64,000 bases of DNA, taken from JAAFHB01 sp963677935. Its GTDB lineage: Bacteria > Bacteroidota > Bacteroidia > Bacteroidales > Prolixibacteraceae. The stretch covers positions 5,394,001-5,458,000 of the forward strand of contig CAXXEH010000003.1 in assembly GCA_963677935.2 (NCBI GenBank). The letters run 5' to 3'. Within the stretch, counting starts at the first letter, position 1, and each line of letters starts with the position of its first letter. The translations under genes were made by a program, and so were the position numbers. The notes below the pieces were generated by a model. The model searched no databases. It saw nothing but the letters and a program-made list of their open reading frames with translations, and was not told the DNA's origin. Shown here piece after piece: positions 1 through 9,049 of this stretch.

Positions 1-765
1 AGTGTCAAGGGAAAGGAGAGCGAATCCTATTTATACATCGACGATATTTTAAAAGGTCAGGAGATCGCCAGATTTGGCGCCGGTCATGCCTTCGTAAGTG
101 CCATTGTCGATGGCCCGAACCTCAATGTTTTTGCCCTGGATTTTTCAAAATCGGGTAAAGTTTGGGAATCTGACGGAATCGACCGTTTTGTTACCACCGA
201 TCTGAAAACCTGGAAACAGGAAAAATCTATTTTACCTGAAGGTGAAAAGAAGCTGTTTAATAATTCGGTGTGTAAGGATGAAAACGGATTTGTGATGGCC
301 TACGAATCAAATTTACCTGTTCAATGGTGTTTCAGGTTTGCCCGGTCAAAAGATTTGTCGAAATGGGATAAAATAGATGGTTTGGTATTTGCCGGGGAAC
401 ACAACGAGTTTTCAGCCTGCCCGGTTATCCGCTATATAAAACCTTATTATTATGTCATTTATACCCATAACCGGATGAAAGGACATAATGGCTGGCTCCC
501 CTTTTTGGCACGCTCAAAAGATCTGGAAAATTGGGAGCATACCTCCTTTAATCCGATAGCGGAAGCCGGCAAAGGTGAAGGAATTAATAATTCTGACTTT
601 GATATTTTAGAATATGAGGGTCGTACCTATTTGTATTATGGCGATGGAGATCAGTCAACCTGGGGAAATATCTGTGTTGCAATGTACGATGGTCCTATGA
701 AACAATTTTTCGAAAGCTATTTCCCGGAAGGGGGAAGTTTTACAAAATTCAGCGCTAAAAGATAA
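1..765 (+). CDS. Glycosidase-like beta-propeller protein, 5' end outside window
   Basis: The frame is open from the first base, so the start lies upstream and only the C-terminal 254 codons are visible. Repeated blades of the pattern W-x-ARSKDLxxW (for example FARSKDLSKWDK and LARSKDLENWEH) with D/E-rich loops are what five-bladed beta-propeller glycosidases of the GH43/GH32/GH117 fold show. I cannot assign one family. It ends 31 bp before the next glycosidase, so it probably belongs to the same operon and helps trim the same glycan. No catalytic triad can be assigned from this partial sequence. Confidence 0.7.
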   Translation, partial: SVKGKESESYLYIDDILKGQEIARFGAGHAFVSAIVDGPNLNVFALDFSKSGKVWESDGIDRFVTTDLKTWKQEKSILPEGEKKLFNNSVCKDENGFVMAYESNLPVQWCFRFARSKDLSKWDKIDGLVFAGEHNEFSACPVIRYIKPYYYVIYTHNRMKGHNGWLPFLARSKDLENWEHTSFNPIAEAGKGEGINNSDFDILEYEGRTYLYYGDGDQSTWGNICVAMYDGPMKQFFESYFPEGGSFTKFSAKR

Positions 766-796
766 CGAGTTCATCAACTAGAAAAAATATCGCCCA

Positions 797-3700
797 ATGA
801 GATACAACCTAAAATCAAATATCATCAGGATCATTGCACTTCTTTTCCTTTCAGGTATTTCCGGTCAGCTCTTTTCACAGGTCGTTAACTATCCGATAAC
901 ACCACAAACTAAGATTGAGTACGGAAAATTAAAGGAGGGTTTTAAATCTGTTCCCGACGAATACAAATTGCGAAACTTCTGGTTTTGGCTGAAAGGCGTC
1001 GCCACCAAAAAATCAATTACGCAGGACCTTGAAGCAATGAAAGCCAAAGGATTCGGAGGAACCCTCATTGGAGATAACGGGGCACCGATCGGTCCCACCG
1101 GTCCCACTTTTATGAGCCCTGAGTGGCTGGAATTGTTTGGGTTTGCCGTAAAAGAGGCTGATCGGCTAGGCATTGAGCTAAGTATTAATATTCAGAGTGG
1201 GTTTGGCGATCCCGGGAATCCGAATATTCAACCCGCTAACGGGATGAAGAAGATCGTGTTCAGCGAAATTAAAGTAACCGGTCCCAAAAAGATGATTGAA
1301 AAATTGCCTCTCCCACCATCGCAAATCTATTATAAAGATATTGCAGTACAAGCATTTAAGGTTGATATGAAGCCGGGAAAAATCACCATGGGAATCAAAA
1401 ACTGGTATGAAAAATCAATGAATAAGTCGGTTCCGTGGAATAAGGAAGAGGACAGATTTAACATGAGCCTTTATTATGCCGATTTTCCAGACAGTATTAA
1501 ATATGCTTCAATTGATCCGAAACAAATTATTAATCTGTCGGACCATTTTTCAGAAGGTACCCTTACCTGGGATGTTCCACCGGGGGAATGGAAAATTATC
1601 AGGTACGGAATGTCTGCGACCGGTAAAAAGAATGATTATGCATGTCCTGGATATTTGGGTGGACTTTGTTATGACCAGATCAACAGACGTGGTGTTGAGG
1701 CGCAGTGGAACGATGTTGCCAAACCACTTCTTGAAATTGCAAAGAAAAACGGGAATAGCCTCAAATTTGTCCATACCGACAGCTGGGAAATGGGGATGAC
1801 CAACTGGACTCACGATTTCATGGATGAGTTTCAGAAGCGGAGGGGCTACAGCTTAAAACCTTATCTTCCGGTTTTGGCAAATCAGATTGTCGGTTCTCAG
1901 GAGATTTCAGACCGGTTTCTTGAGGATTTTCGTCTGACAGTCGGGGAGCTGGTCGCCGATCAGAATTATGCTGTTCTTCGCGACCTGGCTCATGAAAACG
2001 GAGTTCTTTTGCACTCTGAATCCGGAGGTCCACATGCTGCACCCATCGATGGCTTGCAAACCCTTGGTCGTAACGATATTCCCATGGGAGAGTTTTGGGA
2101 CAGGGCCAGTACTCACAGGGCGACAGATGGTCAGCGTCTGGCGGTGAAGCAGGGTTCAAGTAGTGCCCACATCTATGGCAAACGATTTTTTGCAGCCGAA
2201 GGTCCAACCTCTATAGGTCCTGCCTGGGAACGGAGCCCTCGCGATCTGAAAAGCAATATTGACAGGGTCTTTTGTACGGGCGTTAACCGTATGTTCTGGC
2301 ATACCTATTCCTCCTCTCCTGAAGAATATGGCCTGCCCGGAGTTGAATATTTTGCAGGGACTCACCTCAACCGAAACGTTACCTGGTGGGATCAATCCGA
2401 TGCATTTATCAGTTACCTTAACCGTTCGCAGCTGCTACTTTCGCAGGGATTATATACTTCCGATATTTTAAATTATTATGGGACTGGTGTTCCGAGATAT
2501 GTATTCCTTGAAAGTGATGTTAAAAATGTTCCTCCCGGATATGCCTGGGATATGTGCAACAGTGAAGTACTATTAACAAGGGCAAGTGTTAAAAACGGAC
2601 GAATTTTCCTTCCTGATGGAATGAGTTATCGGTTATTGTCACTTACCGATCAGAAAAATATCGCTCTTCCTGTTCTTAGGAAAATTGAACAAATGGTAAA
2701 AGAGGGAATTCTCCTGGTGGGACCTCCACCTGAAAGGACTTCAGGATTAACCGGATATCCTGAATCCGATAAGGAGCTAAAGGCAATTGTGAAAAGAGTT
2801 TGGGGAGATATCGATCAGAAAAACATTTTCTCCCATAACTATGGCAAAGGGAAAGTTTACAGCGGGAAAACGATTGCTGAAGTACTGCAATCAGAAAAAA
2901 TAACCCCTGATTTTTCCTGGTCGCCACGCCAGGATATCGGTATGGACTACATCCACCGCTCTGCTGATGATCTTGACATCTATTTTGTGACCAATAAATG
3001 GGCCAGGAAAGGTATTGATGATTTCCTTTACCATTATCTGCCCGACATCCCCAACCGGTTTATTCAGACAACCTGCTCTTTCAGGATGGATGGTGAAAAG
3101 GAGATTGAACGGTGGGATCCTGTTACTGGGGTGATGACTCCCGTTGTGGTTTACAAACATGAAAACAACCGTTATGAGATACCGGTTTCCCTTGCTCCTG
3201 AAGGTTCTGCCTTTTTTGTATTCCGGAAATCACCCGAAAAAGTTCATCTGACAAATATCAAAAAAGATGGAAGTAATATGACTTGCGGAAACACTCCGCT
3301 GATTGATGGCTCTTCAGAAATTTTTATTCAGGATCATAATGCTGAAATCTCAAAGGCTGGAAGTTATGAGTTCAGCTGGAGTGATGGAAAAAAATCGACT
3401 ATTGAAGCGAAGAAAATCCCCAATGATCAGATTCTTGAAGGTCGCTGGAAAGTCCATTTTATGGAAAGGCCGACTTTAGGGGAACCAATGGATGTTGTGA
3501 TGGATTCGCTCAAGTCGTGGACCGATTTTTCGCAACGATCGATCAAATATTTTTCAGGTACAGCTCGTTATACCAAAACATTCAATTTCCCCGGAAAAGT
3601 CCTGATTAAAGATCGTGTTTACCTCGACCTGGGTAATGTTCAGGAGATGGCGATCATCAGGTTAAATGGGAAAGAGGTCTCAAAATGCTGGATTTCTCCC

Positions 3701-3937
3701 TATCGTGCAGATATCTCACAATTTCTGAGAACAGGCGAAAATTTACTTGAGATCGACGTGACCAATCTTTGGGTAAACCGGTTGGTTGGCGATGGAAAAC
3801 TTCCCAAAGGGGAGCGACGCACCCAAACCAACATTGTCAAATTTGACGCTCCTGATGCTGATCAGTATTTGAGAGTTGCAGGATTATTGGGTCCCGTAAA
3901 ACTACAATATTCACAAATAGTTCAGTTTAAAAAATAA
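797..3937 (+). CDS. GH106-like alpha-L-rhamnosidase, secreted
   Basis: A 1046-residue protein with an N-terminal signal peptide (basic start, hydrophobic stretch to about residue 25, then GQLFSQ). The early block RNFWFWLKG followed by ITQDLEAMKAKGFGG and LSINIQSGFGDPG is characteristic of large GH106-type rhamnosidases. A jelly-roll or galactose-binding-like domain near the C-terminus (TARYTKTFNFP, YLDLGNVQEMAIIRLNGKEV) fits the same architecture. It should release rhamnose from a rhamnose-containing polysaccharide outside the cytoplasm. The next gene starts 12 bp downstream. Family assignment comes from remembered motifs, not a search; GH2-related enzymes are the alternative. Confidence 0.78.
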   Translation: MRYNLKSNIIRIIALLFLSGISGQLFSQVVNYPITPQTKIEYGKLKEGFKSVPDEYKLRNFWFWLKGVATKKSITQDLEAMKAKGFGGTLIGDNGAPIGPTGPTFMSPEWLELFGFAVKEADRLGIELSINIQSGFGDPGNPNIQPANGMKKIVFSEIKVTGPKKMIEKLPLPPSQIYYKDIAVQAFKVDMKPGKITMGIKNWYEKSMNKSVPWNKEEDRFNMSLYYADFPDSIKYASIDPKQIINLSDHFSEGTLTWDVPPGEWKIIRYGMSATGKKNDYACPGYLGGLCYDQINRRGVEAQWNDVAKPLLEIAKKNGNSLKFVHTDSWEMGMTNWTHDFMDEFQKRRGYSLKPYLPVLANQIVGSQEISDRFLEDFRLTVGELVADQNYAVLRDLAHENGVLLHSESGGPHAAPIDGLQTLGRNDIPMGEFWDRASTHRATDGQRLAVKQGSSSAHIYGKRFFAAEGPTSIGPAWERSPRDLKSNIDRVFCTGVNRMFWHTYSSSPEEYGLPGVEYFAGTHLNRNVTWWDQSDAFISYLNRSQLLLSQGLYTSDILNYYGTGVPRYVFLESDVKNVPPGYAWDMCNSEVLLTRASVKNGRIFLPDGMSYRLLSLTDQKNIALPVLRKIEQMVKEGILLVGPPPERTSGLTGYPESDKELKAIVKRVWGDIDQKNIFSHNYGKGKVYSGKTIAEVLQSEKITPDFSWSPRQDIGMDYIHRSADDLDIYFVTNKWARKGIDDFLYHYLPDIPNRFIQTTCSFRMDGEKEIERWDPVTGVMTPVVVYKHENNRYEIPVSLAPEGSAFFVFRKSPEKVHLTNIKKDGSNMTCGNTPLIDGSSEIFIQDHNAEISKAGSYEFSWSDGKKSTIEAKKIPNDQILEGRWKVHFMERPTLGEPMDVVMDSLKSWTDFSQRSIKYFSGTARYTKTFNFPGKVLIKDRVYLDLGNVQEMAIIRLNGKEVSKCWISPYRADISQFLRTGENLLEIDVTNLWVNRLVGDGKLPKGERRTQTNIVKFDAPDADQYLRVAGLLGPVKLQYSQIVQFKK

Positions 3938-3942
3938 GGAGG
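3938..3942 (+). promoter_or_regulatory. Strong Shine-Dalgarno site
   Basis: GGAGG directly after the stop codon of the GH106-like gene and 7 bp before the ATG at 3950. It supports that start and translational coupling. Most other starts in the window lack such a site, as is usual for Bacteroidota. Confidence 0.7.
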
Positions 3943-3949
3943 AGTAATC

Positions 3950-6133
3950 ATGAGACAAAAACCATCTTTATCGGGACATAGGTTAGTTCTGCTTGCACTC
4001 TTTTGTCTGACAGTAGGTTACACATCAGGGCAGAAGTCTTTAAATACAAATCAACAAGGTATCCATGGTTCCCTTTTTTCGGGCTTCTATGTCGAAGGTG
4101 AAGGGGATGTTAAGTTGCTCGATGCACTCAACGCTGCATTTGAATCTACGCGCCCTTCGCCGAATATGGCCAACCTTCCGTTGCTCTACAAACGCGACTG
4201 GAACGGATATGTTGAAGGTCCTGTGTGGCCTTGCTGGTGGATTCAAAACACTTTCGGAGCGACCTATTCCATGATGCCATTTCTGGGTGAGGAGCCTTAC
4301 GCTTCGTGGATCGGGAATTCGCAGGCGATGTGGTTTACCCAGATGGGAGATGGTCATCGAAAAGATGGGCGTGGCCTTGTGGGTCCCGACGGGTGCCTGT
4401 GCGATGCCGCCTTTTATCATCTAAATGGAGGGAGCAAAAACGGTTTTGGAGATCCGCGTCTTGAGGGTGGAGCTGTCGGACAGGAGTTGGATGGGAAAAT
4501 AAGTTCCCAGGGTGTCTGGTTTAATCAGGGTGATGGTGCAATTGATGAAGACTGGTTTATCGGGACAACAGTTGCCGGGTTGATTATGGAATCAGACCGG
4601 CTTCTTATCCGGCATGATGTGTCGGCAACCACTGAGCGGTTGGGTCAGTTGAAGCGTGTTGCCGCATTTCTGGACACGCGCCGCGATCCAAAAGTGAATC
4701 TGCTTACAGGGGGGAAGGGGAGCAATCTTTTAGCGCCATCGTATGCCCCTCGGAATAGTGACGGAACCATGGGTCTTGGATATCTGACAGAGCTTTCGGT
4801 AAACTATGTGGCAGGTTTGGAAAGGCTGGCTGAAGTTTGCGAGTTGTGCAATCTTCCGGCAGATGCAAAACAATATAGGACAACTGCCGAAAAAGTTCGT
4901 CTGGCATTGCCCCGACTGATGACTCCGGAAGGTTATTTTATCCGTGGCGAGGACCTTACAGGTACGCGCCGCGGTATTTTTGGGGCAGAGAAACACGGAT
5001 ATTTTGAAGCACAACCCAACCATTTTGCAGGTGCATTCCGGGTTGTCGACGATAAATCCAACAAACTGATCGTCCGGTTTATGCTGGATAAAGTCAAAGG
5101 TCCGCAGGAACCCGGAAGTCTTGCACCTCATGGTCTTATCATCCCCAATTATCCCGGCTACGATGATCATGCCGGCGAGGGCGACATGACCTACGGATTT
5201 TGGTGTAATGGTGGCGGTTGGCCGGCACACCAGGGAACGATGGATATGGCCTGTTTCCGGGCTGACGAATTTGATCACCCCTTCGTCGCCTGGGCAGCAA
5301 TGCGGCCGATGATGGAGGCTTTCCGCGCTGAGACCCCCTTACGTTCATGGGGATTGCTCCCATGGAAAGGAACCCTTCGGCAACCTTATAACCTGGTTTA
5401 TGATTGCTGGGGTGCTTCGGGTGGACTCCTCCGGGCGCTGTTTGAATACGAATATAAGGCAAATGGTCTTAGACTATGGCCACATATTCCACCTGGAATT
5501 ACGCGGCTGGTCCAGAAAATCCCTGCCTCATTTGGTCAGACACGGATTTTCATTGGAGCAACGGGTCAGGGTAAACCTGTTAAAGCGGTTGTAAATGGCA
5601 GATCTTTTCCAATGGAATCCGATGGCTCTCTATTCCTACAACTTGATGGCGCCAGGAAAAATATAACCGTAGAATTTCTCCTTGGAGATGCAAAATCAAA
5701 AGGTGTCCCGGTTATTCAGTCCAAAACTACCATTCCACCGGTTAATGATAAGGAATTCTGGGATCTGGCTTCCCGGTTGGACACCACCAATAATCCGCCC
5801 GATTTTGCCGCTGCCGGAGTTTTTCTGAAATCGATGGAGCGCGCTCAGCTTGGCGATTCTTTTGAAGCAGGGCAGGCACGGGTTGTAATTCAGATCCTCA
5901 CTGCCCTGCATGAACGCCGTCGCCTCACTGCAAATGGGATTTTGCACACCCCTCTGCTTGAGGGAATTCCTGCAGCCAAACCTGGTGCCGTGGAGAAACT
6001 CTATGCAAAACAAGCCCGATTTATTTTTGGTGGTTTGCAGGACCATCTCACAGGCCGTTCGCTCCAGCAATATCCGGTCAAACCTAAAGTGCTGCAGTTG
6101 GCAAAGGTGGCGGGTTTATTAAGGAATTTGTAA
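3950..6133 (+). CDS. Secreted alpha/alpha-barrel glycosidase-like protein, family not recognised
   Basis: A 727-residue protein with a signal peptide (hydrophobic LVLLALFCLTVGYTSG). The middle has the look of an (alpha/alpha)6 six-hairpin glycosidase: WNGYVEGPVWPCWWIQNTFG, then long helices rich in W, G and acidic residues, and GFWCNGGGWPAHQGTMD near residue 420. A beta-rich segment (GLRLWPHIPPGITRL) follows, as in six-hairpin glycosidases. The last 150 or so residues look helical and match nothing I recognise. Flanking genes encode a rhamnosidase-like and a fucosidase enzyme, so a role on the same glycan is inferred. I cannot name its CAZy family or substrate. Confidence 0.6.
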   Translation: MRQKPSLSGHRLVLLALFCLTVGYTSGQKSLNTNQQGIHGSLFSGFYVEGEGDVKLLDALNAAFESTRPSPNMANLPLLYKRDWNGYVEGPVWPCWWIQNTFGATYSMMPFLGEEPYASWIGNSQAMWFTQMGDGHRKDGRGLVGPDGCLCDAAFYHLNGGSKNGFGDPRLEGGAVGQELDGKISSQGVWFNQGDGAIDEDWFIGTTVAGLIMESDRLLIRHDVSATTERLGQLKRVAAFLDTRRDPKVNLLTGGKGSNLLAPSYAPRNSDGTMGLGYLTELSVNYVAGLERLAEVCELCNLPADAKQYRTTAEKVRLALPRLMTPEGYFIRGEDLTGTRRGIFGAEKHGYFEAQPNHFAGAFRVVDDKSNKLIVRFMLDKVKGPQEPGSLAPHGLIIPNYPGYDDHAGEGDMTYGFWCNGGGWPAHQGTMDMACFRADEFDHPFVAWAAMRPMMEAFRAETPLRSWGLLPWKGTLRQPYNLVYDCWGASGGLLRALFEYEYKANGLRLWPHIPPGITRLVQKIPASFGQTRIFIGATGQGKPVKAVVNGRSFPMESDGSLFLQLDGARKNITVEFLLGDAKSKGVPVIQSKTTIPPVNDKEFWDLASRLDTTNNPPDFAAAGVFLKSMERAQLGDSFEAGQARVVIQILTALHERRRLTANGILHTPLLEGIPAAKPGAVEKLYAKQARFIFGGLQDHLTGRSLQQYPVKPKVLQLAKVAGLLRNL

Positions 6134-6164
6134 TTTTGAAAGATCTTCTAAATCAGTACACCAG

Positions 6165-7961
6165 ATGAAAACACATTTATCCCTGAAAAAATCAGACCCG
6201 GGACGAATCTTACCTATACTATTATTCATCCTACTCTCAAATCTTGCCTGTTTTGGACAACCGCAAATTATCGAAAATAGAGGGAAGATTCCGTTACCAA
6301 ATAAAGCCCAGTTAAGGTGGCAGAATTATGAGCAAACCATGTTTGTTTGTCTGGATCCGGCCACATGGCAGGGACGCGAATATGACAACCATACAACCCC
6401 CCTTAACCGGATTAATCCAACCGGTTTAAATACAGATCAATGGTGTGAAGTAGCCAGATCGTGGGGAGCCAAACTAATCCTTTTTGTAGCCAAACATACA
6501 GGCGGTTTTTGCTGGTGGCAAACAAACACAACCGATTATGGTATAAAAAATACCCCCTGGAAAAATGGCAAAGGGGATGTATTGAAGGAGTTGTCGGCAT
6601 CGTGCAAAAAATATGGGTTGGATCTGGGGATCTATGTTTATCCCGGTGACGAGACATGGGGAGCCGGTATCGGAAGCGGGGGAGTCACAAAAGATCCCTC
6701 CAGACAAGAGGGTTACAACAAGGTATTTCGTCAGCAAATGACCGAAGTATTAACCAACTATGGGCCTGTTCACGAAGTATGGTTTGATGGAAGTTGTTTT
6801 ATTAATGTCAATGACCTGTTGGAAAAATACGCATCCGATGCTGTGATTTTGCAGGGGCCTATGGCCAATTTAAGGTGGGTGGGGAACGAAGATGGATATG
6901 CCCCGTTTTCAAACTGGTACACCCTTAACGGTAAGGATCTTAAAACGGGAGTATCTACAGCTTTACAATCTGACCCTTTTGGGGATGCTTATGCACCCGT
7001 TGAAATTGATGTTCCGCTTCTGAAAAACAAGGGGCATAAATGGTTCTGGGGTCCAAATTCAGATCAACTGATCCTTTCAACTGATCAGTTAATGAAGCTG
7101 TACTATCGGTCTGTCGGGAGAGGAGCTCTGCTGTTGCTGAATTCGACACCCGATACCACCGGATTGATACCTCAGTCTCACGTAAAAGCCTATGAAGAAT
7201 TCGGAAAGGAAATTCATCAACGATTTGATCATCCTATTAAGAAAACAAAAGGGGAGGGAAGCTCCTTTGCGTTGAATTTACCTCAGCCTATGGAAATAAA
7301 TCATGTCATCCTGCAGGAAGATCTCTCCCAGGGACAACGGATTCTCGCATTTACCATTGAAGGGATCGATGAAAAGGGGCAAACCCTGAATTTGTATGAA
7401 GGGAGCTCTGTCGGACATAAGCGCATCTGCTATTTTTCTCCCGTCACTGTTAAGAAAATAAAGGTCTCATTCACCAATTTAAAAGCTAAACCAAAAATCA
7501 CCAACTTTGCTGTTTATAATATTAAAGGTATTAGCCTGGAACCTGAAAAAAGGAGCGATGGAGGACGATTTTATGATGCCATTGCGCGTAAAAATGGAAC
7601 GGACAGGCAGGAGGAACCAGGCATTGAAATTGGTAAATGGGACAATAATTCCTATTTTGACAACGAATGGAAGGATGTAAGTTTTGATTTGACAAGGTAC
7701 GTAACCAAAATAGGTCAGTATGAGGTTACATTTGAATCACCTGATCATAGTCCGTCAGGACTTGAATTCAAAGAGTGGGAACTGGTGATGTACGGAGGAA
7801 AAGCAACGAAATCGATTGAACTAATCAAAGGTAGTTCAACATTCAGGATTACCCGTTCACAGCAGACGCTCGATGAATTTCCAACAATACTCAAGCTTAA
7901 AATTAAAGGTATGTCCGGGAAAACATCAGGAAAGATCATCCTCAAAAGATTGATTTATTGA
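6165..7961 (+). CDS. GH29 alpha-L-fucosidase, secreted
   Basis: 598 residues with a signal peptide ending near CFGQ (residue 32). The GH29 fold is clear: KHTGGFCWWQTNTTDYG at 110-126 and VHEVWFDGS around 202-209, where D208 occupies the position of the catalytic nucleophile. The C-terminal third looks like one or two beta-sandwich carbohydrate-binding domains. It removes terminal L-fucose from glycans. An acid/base residue cannot be picked by eye, as is usual in this family. It sits 31 bp after the preceding glycosidase and 50 bp before the methyltransferase-like gene, so co-transcription is likely. Confidence 0.88.
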   Translation: MKTHLSLKKSDPGRILPILLFILLSNLACFGQPQIIENRGKIPLPNKAQLRWQNYEQTMFVCLDPATWQGREYDNHTTPLNRINPTGLNTDQWCEVARSWGAKLILFVAKHTGGFCWWQTNTTDYGIKNTPWKNGKGDVLKELSASCKKYGLDLGIYVYPGDETWGAGIGSGGVTKDPSRQEGYNKVFRQQMTEVLTNYGPVHEVWFDGSCFINVNDLLEKYASDAVILQGPMANLRWVGNEDGYAPFSNWYTLNGKDLKTGVSTALQSDPFGDAYAPVEIDVPLLKNKGHKWFWGPNSDQLILSTDQLMKLYYRSVGRGALLLLNSTPDTTGLIPQSHVKAYEEFGKEIHQRFDHPIKKTKGEGSSFALNLPQPMEINHVILQEDLSQGQRILAFTIEGIDEKGQTLNLYEGSSVGHKRICYFSPVTVKKIKVSFTNLKAKPKITNFAVYNIKGISLEPEKRSDGGRFYDAIARKNGTDRQEEPGIEIGKWDNNSYFDNEWKDVSFDLTRYVTKIGQYEVTFESPDHSPSGLEFKEWELVMYGGKATKSIELIKGSSTFRITRSQQTLDEFPTILKLKIKGMSGKTSGKIILKRLIY

Positions 7962-8011
7962 TGAATTCGTAAATTTTGTAATGTCAACTTTAGATTTAAA
8001 ATAGTACCAAA

Positions 8012-9049
8012 ATGAATCACAGAGACCGTTTTTTTGCAACCATACACCACCAACCGGTTGACAGGCCTGCCTCATGGCTTGGATTACCAGTCCCCTCCGC
8101 CGAACCGGCACTGATGAAATATTTCGGTGTAAGCAGTATTGACCAGCTCCGGATCATCCTCGGTGATGATATTTATCCGATAGAGGTACCTTACAATTAT
8201 CCCCCGTCAAACCACATCGCCTGCGCCTTCAATTTTGCTAAGGTTAGCCATTTGGATAAACCAGACGAAAGAACCCTTACTGCCCCTGGATTTTTTGAAG
8301 ATTACTCGGAAATTTCGGATGTAGATAAATTCCCATGGCCCGATCCGGCATTGTACCTCGACCGTACAGAATCAGCCAGAAGAGTTGCCGCTGCGCCAGC
8401 TGACCGGATAAAGATGGGGATACTCTGGAGCGCCCATTTTCAGGATACCTGCGCAGCCTTTGGAATGGAACAAGCTTTGATGGTGATGCTCTATAATTCT
8501 GAGATGTTCCTCGCGGTAATTGATCGGATTACTGACTTTTATCTCAAGGCAAACGAGCTATTTTATGAATCAACCAGGGGTTTGCTCGATGCTGTATTAA
8601 TTGGAAATGATTTTGGAAGTCAAACGGGGTTGATGGTCGATCCGAACAGTTTACGTGAGTTTGTTTTTCCAGGCACAAAAAAATTGATTGAACAGGCAAA
8701 AAGTTATGGGCTTACAGTGATGCACCACTCGTGTGGTTCAATCTTTCCGGTTATTCAGGATCTTTCCGATTTGGGCGCCGACATTATTCATCCAGTTCAG
8801 GCACTCGCCAATGAAATGGATGCCCCAAATCTGAAAAAGCACTTTTACGGAAGAGTTGCCTTTTGTGGCGGTGTCGATGCACAAAATCTGCTGGTGAATG
8901 GTAAACCGGAGGAAGTCGCAAAAAAGGTGATGGAACTGAAGAAGTTGTTTCCTACCGGATTGATTATCTCTCCAAGTCATGAAGCCATATTGCCCGATAT
9001 CTCTCCCGCCAACATCGAGGCGCTGTTTAATGCAGTAAAAACATTGTAA
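8012..9049 (+). CDS. URO-D superfamily protein, MtaA-like corrinoid methyltransferase type
   Basis: 345 residues of the uroporphyrinogen decarboxylase superfamily (NHRDRFFATIHHQPVDRPA at the start). A His-Ser-Cys motif at 239-241 (MHHSCGS) and C285 (VAFCGG) match the H-x-C...C zinc site of cobamide-dependent methyltransferases such as MtaA, rather than heme-pathway HemE. Its stop overlaps the start of the LarA-family gene by one base, so the two are translationally coupled. No corrinoid protein is encoded nearby. The substrate is unknown. Placement after fucosidase and rhamnosidase genes suggests a link to deoxysugar or hydroxy-acid metabolism; that is inference. Confidence 0.7.
   Translation: MNHRDRFFATIHHQPVDRPASWLGLPVPSAEPALMKYFGVSSIDQLRIILGDDIYPIEVPYNYPPSNHIACAFNFAKVSHLDKPDERTLTAPGFFEDYSEISDVDKFPWPDPALYLDRTESARRVAAAPADRIKMGILWSAHFQDTCAAFGMEQALMVMLYNSEMFLAVIDRITDFYLKANELFYESTRGLLDAVLIGNDFGSQTGLMVDPNSLREFVFPGTKKLIEQAKSYGLTVMHHSCGSIFPVIQDLSDLGADIIHPVQALANEMDAPNLKKHFYGRVAFCGGVDAQNLLVNGKPEEVAKKVMELKKLFPTGLIISPSHEAILPDISPANIEALFNAVKTL

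Noticed and set aside
4730..5278. Minus-strand open frame of 182 codons inside the alpha/alpha-barrel glycosidase gene
   Set aside because: Antisense of a gene with a signal peptide and good coding features; the product has no recognisable domain.
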